Shown here in pieces: positions 44,889 through 55,850 of a DNA stretch of 64,000 nt. The position numbers and the translations under genes were made by a program. The first letter of the stretch is position 1. Every line of letters begins with the position of its first letter. The notes below the pieces were generated by a model, which was not told the DNA's origin, made no database searches, and was given only the letters and a program-made list of their open reading frames with translations. Source of the stretch: Megamerina dolium (taxonomy: Eukaryota; Arthropoda; Insecta; Diptera; Megamerinidae); assembly GCA_963854835.1 (NCBI GenBank), contig OY978529.1, positions 37,878,055 through 37,942,054 of the forward strand. The letters run 5' to 3'.

Positions 44889-47840
44889 GAAAGATTTTCA
44901 TTATTTTTGTTTTTACTTTTTTCGTACTCATTTTCACACCAAAATATATTTTGAAATATTCTTTAGCATTGTGATGTGTTTTGTCAGAATATTTTGCTTA
45001 TATATCAAATCGAAAAACGAAACGACTCATTTTTGACAAATAAAAATACAAAATACTGTAAAAAAAAACTAAAAACTATAAAAAAAGTACTGAAAACTTT
45101 CCAATATGACAAAGATAATATCCATCTCCATTCATTCTGTCTCACTTGCCATGGAGATTGAAAGCAAAACTTTGTGTGTGTCTTTGAAAAAAATATTATT
45201 CAATTGGTCGAGCCTCGATTAGAATCGGATTTTATTAAAACGAGACTATGGGGAAAATTCTTGTTAAAGAAGTTTATATATTTATAGCACTATTGTGCTT
45301 TGTAAACATATCTCTTTCATACAAACACTTTGAAAGTGTATAATATTTAGTACTTGCATGCCACATTGGTGGCTTTCTGGCAACAATGTGAACAAGTTGC
45401 AAACTAATACAAGTTTAAATGCATACACACATCTAAATACACATACACTGGTTCACACTTGGATAGAACAATAGGCGTACGTGGTTGAAGTATTTATCAG
45501 AAGTAATTGCCAATAAATCAATTGTTTTACCCAACACAGTGCCATTTACTACTAACTACTATTACTACCGCTACTACTAGAACTGTTGTTTATACTTTGT
45601 TGCTTCGGTTTGTTGATGTTGCTACGATTGTTGTCATTGTTTCCTAAAGTTATTATCATTTGAGTCCGTGCGTGTGTATGTACACTTTTAAATTCATAGT
45701 AGTCTTGAAATGTATTATAAAATTGGAGTGAGAGAAGGAAAAAATATATGTATGTGTTTTTTCTTTGTATTTAGAATGCGACACACGAGCAAACAAGCTT
45801 GCGATTAAATGCGATGACGACGATACGCTAACAATCGGAAGCTATTATACTCACATTAGTATAATGTACACACGCTCGCACACACCCCCTAACCTATTTA
45901 GACACATTGAATACTATACCATTCGCATAAACGTATGCTTACTACATTCGCTCATGCCTACATTAACATATTGCCGTGGGTAAAAAGAATTGGTCGATTT
46001 TCTCTGCAGATGGCTTAGTTGGATTAGATTTCAAGAAGTATTTGAAGTAGCTGACAATGTCTATAGTAAGGTTTATGTGGAAGTTATTCTTGTAAAAAAC
46101 CGCAAGAAATAAATGAAAGACTCGCGCAGGCCCTTGGGAGTGAAATTTCTACAATAAATGTAAGAATGGCGCAGTTCTACGAAAAAATGTGTGGTGTTAA
46201 TTGTACAGATACTTTATTTAGAAAAACAAAACAACAACAACAACAGTCCAGATTTGGTGCAGCCACATTTGAGTGGAACAGCTTGATATAAAAATATGGC
46301 TCACCGGTTACAGGTTCCAGCTCAGAAAGTTGGGTGTGTAAGTGAGCTCTGAGGACTCCTCGAAAAAGGATTGTCAATCGCTCTTTTCAACTTACATAAA
46401 AAATAAATTAAATTCTAGAAGAAATATAGCATAGCCGGTGACTGAGTTCCGCGATCACATAACGATCAATCACAACATTGATCACAAAATATTTTTTATT
46501 AATTGAAATCGATTTGGATGCCAAGGAAGACTCGCAACGTAGATGTCACATGAATTGACCGCTAAAATTGGATGAATCACATTTCCACCTGCTATTCAGT
46601 ATTGACTCATAATGAAATCGAATCACGTTTGAAGTAGTCTAGTGTAATAATATTGTATAGAGAGGAACATGGTCGAATTGAGGTAAATAGTCATCAACGA
46701 CGACAGAAGGGTGAAATAGGTCAGAATCGATTTGGGCCCAGACAATATTGGGCCCCCTCTATCATCCCACAAACTACTTCGAACTACGGGAAAAAGCAAT
46801 ATAAATCCCCCAGTTAATACTGAACCATTTCGCTGTGGTTGCTTTTAAAGAAACTCCCAAGATGTATCATTCTGCCACGTCCGAAGTTTGGATAGATCAG
46901 TTTCAGTTAGTGCTCAAAGAAAAAAAATTTGAATGAAACTCTACGGAATGGACATATTTCATTACTAAAAATCACATTGCTCATAAGAAATATAGTTTTA
47001 GACCACACATCCAGTTGTAAAGACATAAAGTTGGCTTCAGAAGATGCCTGCGCAAGGTACATGCAAATAAATACATACGGACTACCGTTGAGAAACCTAT
47101 TGTTTAAAATAAAGTCAGCACTAACTAAGTAATTTAAATGCTTTTAGGCTTTAGGCCTTGATACTAACATAAGCTAAAAGTATATGAGATTATTATTGAA
47201 TTGTGATCCTGAAAGTATGCTATAAATACTATAAAAATATAATTTTTATAGTATTAACGAACCACTATTGGAATTCGCAAATGCTATGTGGCCAAAGCAT
47301 CGCTTCAAATAAACCTGAATCAATATGACAAACGAAGAAAAAAGGTAGGTGAAATTGGATTTTTTTTTAAATGTTATTTTTCTAGAAAAATTAAGACTCA
47401 ATTGCTTTTATAATGTTGTATAGAAGTATTATGTATATTAAAACGATTCGCCAAATGTTATTAAATATTTTAATATTAATGTAAAAAATATCAAGAAACT
47501 CTGCCAAAGCCACAATTCATTTGGAATCAACCATTCCATTTTCCCGAACTTCACGTTATTCGGAATAATTTTGTAGCCATGATGGAATTATTACAGTTTT
47601 CTACCATGGATCAGTCGGCATCTCCATCGTAGTTAATGGGTGGCTGGAAGTTGAATTGCAATAATTCTTTACAATTTAACTGTAAATTAGAGCCGATATT
47701 TTTCCCTAACGAAATGTATGCGAGTATGCTATGGGGTGTATGCGTACGTAATACGCATTCATATGCATAGTACTTGGATGGTTGGCTGACTGGCGATGTT
47801 ATATGGCGGAGTTGTATTCGTGTGTACCCTTGAGGCACAG

Positions 47841-47841
47841 C

Positions 47842-47886
<45 letters not shown>
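47841..47886. repeat. (CAA)n microsatellite
   Basis: About 15 uninterrupted CAA units. Confidence 0.93.
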
Positions 47887-47887
<1 letters not shown>

Positions 47888-48963
47888 TCGATTTTGAACG
47901 TTTCATTTTATTTGTGGTGTTTTATTTTTGAACTTGTATTAAATTTCAAAAGCTTATCGGTTGGCACATTAGAAAACGTAGAAGAAGATCCCAAAAGCAA
48001 CAACAGCAACATTTGGAGACAATGCGAAAATATATTACATGCGTGATTTCGTATGCCAAAAATTTATGCGAAGGCGTTTTACCGTTGTTATTGTTGTTAT
48101 TATTGTTGCTGTTCTTTTACAATCATTATTACAATGATAATACCAACCGAGGAGGAGTGAATGGTGAATGGTGACACTAATAAGTGTAGAAAATACAAGA
48201 GGGCGTTGTAGAAGTACATATCATGCGATCAGCATCAACTTAACTCAACATCATCGAATATTGCTGCTGGCATCAACATTTAAATTGCTAGACACCCAGT
48301 CAGTTAGTCACTTTTGATGTTGTTGTTATTATTGTTTTTATTGTGAGTATAATTTCGCGAGCTCTTCTCCTTCATTTACTGCTGCATATTCTATCGATTT
48401 CTGGCTACGTATTGTATGTGCAAACGAAAGTGTCAAAATATTCGACATGGAAGGTTTGTTTTATTTAAAATGCAAAAGGAAAAAAGAAGAAGAAGAAGAG
48501 AATAGCAAAAAAAAGCGCCAGTGGCACACACTCACGTCGCACATATTACGTGCCTATTTTCTTTTATTGGTTTTAAATTTCACGACTCTGTTTTGGCTGA
48601 GTTGAAAAATACTGTCTAAATAAGCTAAGGGAATGCAGGGCAGGATTTTAGAATTCTGGTGGTACTTTTTTGATAGAAAAAAAAAAAAAAAATCAACAAA
48701 AATATCGAAGGTAAAGATAGCAATTTTGTGATATATGTATCATATATCTTTTTAGCTAATGGCAAATAATGGCGGATATATGTATGTATGTCTTTATAAG
48801 CAACATTCTCTTAAGAATGAATAAAAAATATAGTGCGCAAAAGGTGCCTGCTTAGAAAGGAGTCATTCTGAAAGACATCAGAACAGACATATGAATTACT
48901 TAATTGTATTGCAGTAACTGAGAACATATTATCTATGGCCATTATATTAATTCCATAATGATA

Positions 48964-48986
48964 TAGATAGATAGATAGATAGATAT
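48964..48986. repeat. (GATA)n microsatellite, tail of the LINE
   Basis: Tandem TAGA units exactly where the LINE's 3' tail is expected. Confidence 0.85.
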
Positions 48987-50345
48987 AGTTCTTTATTTAA
49001 AAAATATTCTTACAAATTATAAATCAACAACCAATACAAAATAAACAATTAAAGAACATACGACAATGACTATATAGTCGTCTGTCGGAGATAACATAAA
49101 ATACTACATTCCAATTAATATTATTTATCAATATTTTATATATTAACACATACACTGTAACACATACTCATTCAATATTAATTTTCTATACGTCAAAGCA
49201 CCAATGATGAACTTTACTAAACCTTCCCAACCAAATTCTTTTGTCCCATTTAATATGTCAATTATTTCCGTTAAATCTAAACTATATTTTCCAAAATATC
49301 TGTATCTAATTCGTTTGAGTATTGGACATTTTCCCAAAAAGTGTGTAATATTATCCATTTCGTTCAAATTACAAAGAGTGCAGCTAAGATTTCTATGTCC
49401 GCCAAGGTAAATTAAATCGCAACTCGCTTTAAAAATCCACATTATTTTGTATGCGTCCATATTGTCATTAACTCTCACTACAGCTAAAAACAATTTCCAC
49501 TTTGCAGACATTTTTATCTGGTTGTTTGTTAAAAATGCTCGCCATGTCGCATTTATATTATTCTTTGCTAAACTACCTCTATTCTCTACATGCCTTTTGA
49601 AACTTAGCTGCGGTGTCAATATTACTCCCAAATAATTGTACTGAGATCTTATTTCTACATTATCTCCCCTAAAAGTCCATTTTTCTTTTCCTGATAACCT
49701 GCCTCCTTTCCTAAACACCATAATAGCGGATTTTGTCAGGTTTACTTCCATATTCCAAGTATCGCAATATTTTTCTAGATTATTTATCATGGTTTGTAGG
49801 TTGGTAATGTCATCTGAGAGTATTACTATGTCGTCTGCGTATAATAGTAGTCGTATATTTAAGTCGTCTATGTATATCCCTTCCTCTAGACGGTTATGCA
49901 AGTCATTTAAATATAGTGAAAACAGTAATGGGGACATTAAGTAACCTGGTTTTATACCCGAAGAAATATTAAATTTGTCTGATATAGCATCCCCCGTCCA
50001 TATAACCGAATTTGTGTTAAAATATATTTGTTCTATGAAGTTTACTATTTTTGTTGAAACGCCTAGAGTATGTAATTTGTAAATCAGTAATTGTCTTCGA
50101 ACCTTATCAAACGCTGCCCTAAAATCTACAAAAAAAAGCATACACTTTCTTCTTTTCATTAATTTTTAAGTGAACGATTGATGTCAGGTTATAAATATTG
50201 TCAATCGTAGTCAATTTGTTAGTCTCTCATTTAAAATACCTATAATAATTTTAGCTATGCAGTTCATGAACGATATTCCCCTATAATTTGATGCTATGCC
50301 ACTGTCACCTTTTTTAAAAAGTGGGAATATTAATATGGATTAATA
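48964..50345 (-). pseudogene. Non-LTR reverse transcriptase with C-terminal zinc knuckle, 5'-truncated
   Basis: On the minus strand, upstream pieces near 50,160-50,345 read FPLFKKGDSGIASNYRGISF, ILNERL and, in another frame, TIDNIYNLTSIVHLK. The main frame (50,159 to 49,143) continues FFVDFRAAFDKV, SSGIKPGYLMSPLLFSLYLN, the catalytic LLLYADDIVIL (near 49,830), YLGVILTPQLSFKRHV, and a cysteine-rich CTLCNLNEMDNITHFLGKC. It ends at 49,143. The 3' untranslated region runs to about 48,990 and terminates in a TATC tandem tail (48,964-48,986), probably the element's tail. Frame breaks at 50,160-50,220 make it a pseudogene. The clade was not assigned. Confidence 0.85.
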
Positions 50346-50454
50346 TTAACTATGGACCTTTTGGGGGGATTTAGTATACAATTTTATAAAAAACTAAAAA
50401 TTGAATTCACTAAATACTAAAAATGATCATATAGTTGGCATAGTTTCATAAAAA

Positions 50455-50690
50455 TATTAGTGGTATCCGGTTCCAAACGGCAGAACCCTTGTGATATCAT
50501 TTTTTCTGAGTTTTCTTATAGAGCTCTTTTAGAAGCATTTTCAATGCCAATTCTTACTGCCGGAATATTTTCCAATTGCTTGCCGATATGTGGGTACCAT
50601 TCGAAAGAAAACTATTTTCAATATGAAAGTTGTCATTCAGCCAACTCACTAACCACTGAGCAACTGACAACTGACTTTGTACAGGATCTA
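50455..50690 (-). mobile_element. tRNA-derived SINE, copy 3, degenerate
   Basis: Reverse-oriented: the body complement CCGGTTCCAAACGGCAGAAC at 50,468, then TTGCTTGCCGATATGTGGGTACC, and CACTAACCACTGAGCAA near 50,655 (the complement of the A box). The B box region is degraded. Confidence 0.7.
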
Positions 50691-51036
50691 CATTAAATAG
50701 TGGGCTTGATTTATATATTTTTTGCTAAATATTATTATAAGATTATGCACGAGATCACATGAGGTTTGGCGATTGAAGTTTTAAAATATTCCGCCACATT
50801 GTATGGGTGCTACATTAGAAAGCGGGTGTGGCTCGGCCGTTTCTGTAGAAGTTATTCAGCCTTGTAATATATCTAAATCTCTCCCATATGGTTGTCTTTG
50901 GTGAAACATTACGTAAGTTATGGCAGTTCAAAATTTAGACAAATTTTGTAACTTGTATGGGAGCTACAATAGATAGTGGGTGGGACTCGCTTATGTTTTT
51001 TGAAGAATTTAATTTTTTATAATATTTTTATATTAT

Positions 51037-51390
51037 GGTGGGTCCCGTAGCTCAGTGGTTAGTGTGCTGGCTTTCCCCGGCTGATGCACAACAAATTTTA
51101 TATCGAAAAGATTTTTCTTTCGAACGGTACCCACCGGTCGGCAAGCAATTGTCAATTCTTCCGAGAGTAACAACATGTCATGAAAAAGCTTCTGAAGGAA
51201 CTCTGTGACCCAGTCCAGAAAAAGTGATGCCACAAGGGTTCTGCCGTTCGGAACCGACTAACACAAGTAAGTCCCTTTTAATACTGTCCAAAATTGAACA
51301 CGCACAACAGTAAAAGAAGAAAAGCTCGGCCAATAAGCCCTTCGCAGCTTTAAGTGACACATATTTATTTTATTTATTTTTATTATATTT
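51037..51390 (+). mobile_element. tRNA-derived SINE, copy 4, B box deleted
   Basis: Starts GGGTCCCGTAGCTCAGTGG. After AGTGTGCTGGCTTT it passes directly to CCCCGGCTGATGC, so about 24-26 bases that include the B box are missing. The body continues GGTACCCACCGGTCGGCAAG through TTCTGCCGTTCGGAACCGAC to GTGACACATATTTATTTT. Such a copy should not be transcribed from its own promoter. Confidence 0.88.
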
Positions 51391-51602
51391 CTATTAGTTG
51401 TCCTAAATGAACAATAAACCGTGTTAAAAAGGGTGTCTACAATTCCGAGGTTAGTTTCTTTGACTGTTATATGGGGGCGTAATATAGAATCAGAACAGAA
51501 TCATTTTTAGGAATATTCGCACCCTACGACCATAAGTAGTTCATATCAAATTTTGTCTAAATATCTCAACTTTTGTTCGAATTATCGTGAGAGCCAGTAA
51601 GG

Positions 51603-51836
51603 CTGCGCTGGCTAGGTCATGTTGAGCGAATATTCGGAATATTCGGAACCCGCTGGAGGACGACGCAGAAGTGGAAGACTTAACCTCCGGTGGAAAGACC
51701 AAGCACTGGAGAACCTGACGGCGCTTGGAATTTCTAACTGGTGCAAGCTAGCGAAGAACAGAGATGGCTGGCAAAGCATGTTACATTTGGCCTAAATCGA
51801 TATTCGGTTGTTATGGCCACATAACGAACGAATGTA
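51603..51836 (+). mobile_element. RTE-like LINE 3' fragment with 9-bp target duplication
   Basis: CCAGTAAGG lies at 51,594-51,602 and 51,837-51,845. The insert equals the last 230 bp of the 23.4 kb LINE (GCTGCGCTGGCTAGGTCATG through GGAGGACGACG and GGTTGTTATGGCCACATAA), with a small deletion near the start. Its tail is CATAACGAACGAATG, a variant of the AAGT tail. Clean, severe 5' truncation. Confidence 0.9.
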
Positions 51837-52161
51837 CCAGTAAGGCGCCAGATGGACGGAAGGGCTAATGGACATATATCTGTAAATCGACGCTCACAAA
51901 TATTTGATAAAAATTAATATACCTTTCCAGTTAGATACGGCATTGAAATGAACAAATTGAAGATATATAAATGAGTTCGAAAATGTTTATAAATTCATTC
52001 GAAATGGATGTTCGAAATTGGGATTACATATGACTCATCTTTAGTAATTTCGTGAATAGTAATATTTATGAATTTTTATAGTTCATGTTTGGTGGACACT
52101 TTTACAACTCACCACATTTACGACTCATTGAGATGTTAAAAACAACTTCAAATATGGTATA

Positions 52162-52388
52162 CCTCGTTATGCGGCCGCTCTGTACTCGTCATTTCTCTAT
52201 AACGATCTTTTACAATTCTAGCATTTTTTCGATTTACCACCCACAATGTTTCATTATTTGGTCCAATGCTGTGCTGTTAGGACGATATATTGGATAAATG
52301 TTGAATAAATTGTGGTCGAAAATCATTGATTTGTTATACTGCTTTTACAGCCAATTTTTATGGAACTTATCTACGTTGTATAGCGAGG
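52162..52388. mobile_element. Short MITE, same family as 30.5 kb
   Basis: Starts CCTCGTTATGCGGCCG and ends TTGTATAGCGAGG, flanked by TA on both sides. Internal TTTTTTCGATTTA and GCTGTGCT also occur in the 30.5 kb copy. About 227 bp. Confidence 0.5.
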
Positions 52389-54849
52389 TAACATATGAGT
52401 GTAATCGAGAAAGAAGTAATATCCGATCACTTTTGGTTTTCTCGATTAATAAATGCGTCAATAATATTTTCTGCATTATAGCAGATATCATAATTCTTCA
52501 ATGTTGTTTTTCATTGTTCATCTCATTCAAAGAGAGCCAATGAACATGTCTAGGAATTTGCTAAGACACGCATAATTTTTTTTTCACTTATGTATTGTAC
52601 CTCTTTTGTAAAATTGGACTAAACGTGTACATTGCAAAGCCAACATCACAATTATTTCTTAAAACAATGCGAAACTATCACTGTATTTGTATATTTTGAG
52701 TAATTTGCACTACGTCACTACGTACGTAAGTACTTTTTATAAACTTTCTTCCAAAATATACGCCAAGCAACCAAACGATCCTAGATTTGCCTTCATACGT
52801 ACTACGTATTGCATTTAAATCTGAGCGCTTACTCATTTTCTGTTAGTTTTCAAAATAAATTTAATCATGAAGTTTTGCACGTTTTTCTCTAAAAGCGTTT
52901 TCAGATATTCGAAAAAAGAGAGTAGTGGAGAAATTAAAAAAAAAACGCTAACAAAAAATTTAACAAAACAGAAGATAAATCTCGATTCAGTTTGCGATAT
53001 ACGAATGTATACTATTGCAAAATGTTAAAGCATTTTTGTTGTTGAAATTAAAAAGTTTCGCACAAACATTTTTCGAGTTTAATTTACTTTCTATTGCTTG
53101 TTGTTGTTATCCCATATAAGAAATCTATGCATTACAAATGACGTAGAATGTAAAAAGAGCGAAGTGAAGAAGTGGAACTGGAATAAAAGTAATACCTTTT
53201 TCTGTATGTATTTATGCGGTTTATGTTTTTTTTTTTTTTTGGTTTACATTGCCAAAATGCATTTACAAATGCATTGAAATTTCAATGCAGCAACCATAAG
53301 ATGGTCACGTAATTACATAATGTTACGTGATATTAACTTTCGACTAACAATGAGTTGAAAGAAATGAAAAAGGATTGGTATGGAGATGGAGAATTTTGAA
53401 CTGAGGTAGCATCAACCTTTTTAACGTATGCACTTGAATACTCCGATTTATTGGGATGACATTGAAAAATGTCATGTTAAATTTCTATTAAATATCGAAT
53501 TGATTTGTGCCCATCAATAAGAGCTGAAAAAAAATATAGAGTAGACAAAAATAATCGTACATAAATATCAATCTTTAATTTGGTACACTCGTGTCCAACT
53601 AGTATTATTTGTATTAACAGTGGTTTTTGTCTGAATGCCTTCAGCATTCTACTCAATTTGAAGAAAGAAAAAGAACATACAATTATCTACAATCTACTGA
53701 TCTCATTCTCCTAATCCTTTTTTTTTTTTTGTTGGTGCTGGTCTTGCTGAGATAGCCAATTAAGACATTATATCGATTATACGCTAAAACGTGCTTTCGC
53801 TTAATGAAGAACTAGGAAAAAAAAATGAGAGTGAGATGAAAAAAAAAAAAAAATAAAGAAACGTGCACAGCTGTATTTTCTGCCATTAATCAGCGTATAT
53901 AGAATTCAAACATAATCATATAATTTATGTCTGCAATCCTCTACACTGTGTCACTTAATTAAATGATGAAGAACATTTCTGTTTTATGTATATACAAATA
54001 TAGATTTGTGCGCACGTGGACATTTGTTTTTTTGGTTATAAAAATGCTGAGCACTATATATTATAACTACAATGTATTACGATGTGTACCTATTAATTTA
54101 TATTTATGTATTACATATTTATTTACTTTAATTTAGCAGTGATTCTATATATCTAATATACTAGAAGGCTCCTCTGGACTCAGAATTCTTGCTATCTTAA
54201 AAAAAAAAAATAGCTGGCAAAAGTTTTATTCTTGAGTGTAAGTAAAAAAATGTGGGTGGTTGTAAGAATCTAACCACTGATTTGTATTCATCGACTCAAA
54301 ATCTATATAACATGATTGCTTTCTTTCGTCGGATTGCATACTTTTTCTTTTTTTTTACTGTGGAGCTGAATTTACTTTTTTTTTTGAAATGTTTGATGTA
54401 AAATTCATTGCAGTTCTATTTTATTCTCATTTTATGGGTCAGATGTAGTTCGAACGATGACATTTAGAAGAGGCAAAATTATAAAAAAAGGTTCCGAAGT
54501 ATTTTTCGTCATTTCTTCTTGTATACTTTGTTACAGAGCTTCATTAAAATGATTTTCATGGCAAATTTTTCAGTTGTACACTTTGAAAGAACACATTTTA
54601 ACCTGAATCGCACTGAAGGCCATATGTATAAAAGCCCAATGCGATACTCAAAGAAAGCACCTTCTGAGATTTATTTCTGCAATTCTGAAAATATTTTGTT
54701 TGTTGTGCTGACCGAGCTGGCAGTAGTACTGAAAAACCGGTGTATAAAATGTCGAGGGATCCAGAGCCCACTAGCCTCAGGTTTGGGAAATTCGTAGAGT
54801 GTTACTTAGAAGTCATTGTTTGTTGTTGATTTTTTTCGTTCAAAAAATA
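52389..54849. other. Gene-free region
   Basis: No gene is supported. Poly(T) and poly(A) runs occur at 53,228-53,240, 53,719-53,730 and 53,840-53,853. Near 54,520-54,580 a weak match to the SINE body in reverse orientation may be an old fragment. Confidence 0.45.
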
Positions 54850-55848
54850 CCAGGTGTACAAGCTTAAATCCGCTGTTTTTCGGTAAAAAAAAAAAACAAT
54901 TTTTTTTTTTTTGCATAGAAATCCAAAAATAAATTTATTCAAAGTTTTTGCCCTCACCAGCTATACATTTTTCCCATCTCTCGGGCAATTTGTGTATACC
55001 ATGCTAAAATAATTTCTCATGTTTCGAGGCAAACCACTCGTTAAGCCATTTTCCGACGTCTTCATACGAATCGAAGTGCTGTTCGGCGAGTGCGTGACCC
55101 ATCGACGAAAACAGGTGATAGTTAGAAGGGGCCAAGTCGTGTGAATGAGCGGGATGAGGTAGCACCTCCCAATTGAGTGTGTCCAAGTAGTTTTGGACCA
55201 GTTTTGACGTGTGCGATGGGGCGTTGTCGTGGAGAAAAATCAGCTTCTCATGTCTTTGTTCATAACCAGGCCTTTTTTTCACGCAAAGCACGGCGCAATT
55301 TCACTAGTTGTTGGTGATAGCGGTGAGCATTGACAGTTTCACCAGGTTTCAACAGCTTGTAGTAGATGACACCATGCTGATCCCACCAAACGCACAGCAT
55401 CGTCTTGCGTACAAAGCGATTTGGTCTTGGAGAAGAAGTTGGTTGGCCTGGATCGACCCACGATTTTTTTCGATTAGCATTTTCACTTTTCATCGTAAGT
55501 CACCACAAAATGGCCTTCTTTGAACCGACGAAACTAGTCTCTGCAAGTGGTTTCTGATAGCGCACTGTCACCATAGGCCTCCACAAGCATTCGATGCGAC
55601 TCAGCAGCAGATTTCTTCAAATTGAAGCAAAAAATTAGAGCTCCCGCATATGCTCTTTTCTGGCACGAAACTAGACATGATTATACGAGGAAAAATGTAT
55701 GTTGTTGTATGAAATCACTGATGATGTTTACTAATTGATGTAAACAGTTGTAAAACTCATAAAAAAAAGGATACACAGTCGATAATAGCTCAATATGCTC
55801 ACTAACGCCATCTACGAGCAAACAGCGGATTTAAGCTTGTACAGCTGG
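54850..55848 (-). mobile_element. Mariner element with intact termini and internal deletion
   Basis: The outermost roughly 30 bases at the two ends are inverted repeats with about one mismatch: CCAGGTGTACAAGCTTAAAT at 54,850 and its complement ending CCAGCTGTACAAGCTTAAAT at 55,848. TA lies on both sides (54,848-54,849 and 55,849-55,850), the expected mariner target duplication. The element is 999 bp; mariner elements are usually about 1.3 kb. The coding strand is minus. Confidence 0.9.
54952..55680 (-). pseudogene. Mariner transposase, internally deleted and frameshifted
   Basis: The N-terminal part near 55,560-55,640 reads LKKSAAESHRMLVEAYGDSA and CRD followed by a stop and FRRFKEGHF, as in the mariner helix-turn-helix region. 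The sequence then jumps to TYDEK (the first catalytic Asp block), consistent with a deletion of about 100-150 codons between them. The next frame has GQPTSSPRPN and VWWDQHGVIYYKLLKPGETV; after a shift near 55,265, LIFLHDNAPSHTSKLVQNYL carries the second Asp. The third position reads DLAPSNYHLF, Asn where the family has Asp (DLAPSDYHLF), at the DD34D spacing. It therefore cannot be catalytically active. The end HKLPERWEKC lies near 54,985 after a further stop. Confidence 0.88.
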
Positions 55849-55850
55849 TA

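Larger units (their letters stand above)
43985..48963. other. Gene-free region with local repeats
   Basis: A 27-bp tandem duplication lies at 44,835-44,888 (AAATATCCAAGT-CTCTTTTGTACAC, differing at one base). A CAA microsatellite is at 47,841-47,886. A (GAA)-rich stretch is near 48,485. No supported gene. Confidence 0.5.
50740..51960 (+). repeat. Decayed relative of the palindrome arm, with nested insertions
   Basis: Two modules are visible: TGTATGGGTGCTACATTAGA near 50,800 and TGTATGGGAGCTACAATAGA near 50,960, each followed by GTGGG or GGGTGTGG. Further on, AATATCTCAACTTTTGTTCG and GCGCCAGATGGACGG parallel the arm's ATATTTACTCAAGTTATCG and AGGTGACAGACGGACGG. A SINE (51,037-51,390) and an RTE-like fragment (51,603-51,836) are inserted into it. 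Confidence 0.55.

Noticed and set aside
47611..47838. Minus-strand frame of 75 codons as an exon
   Set aside because: No consensus splice sites or recognisable motif; it borders a CAA microsatellite.
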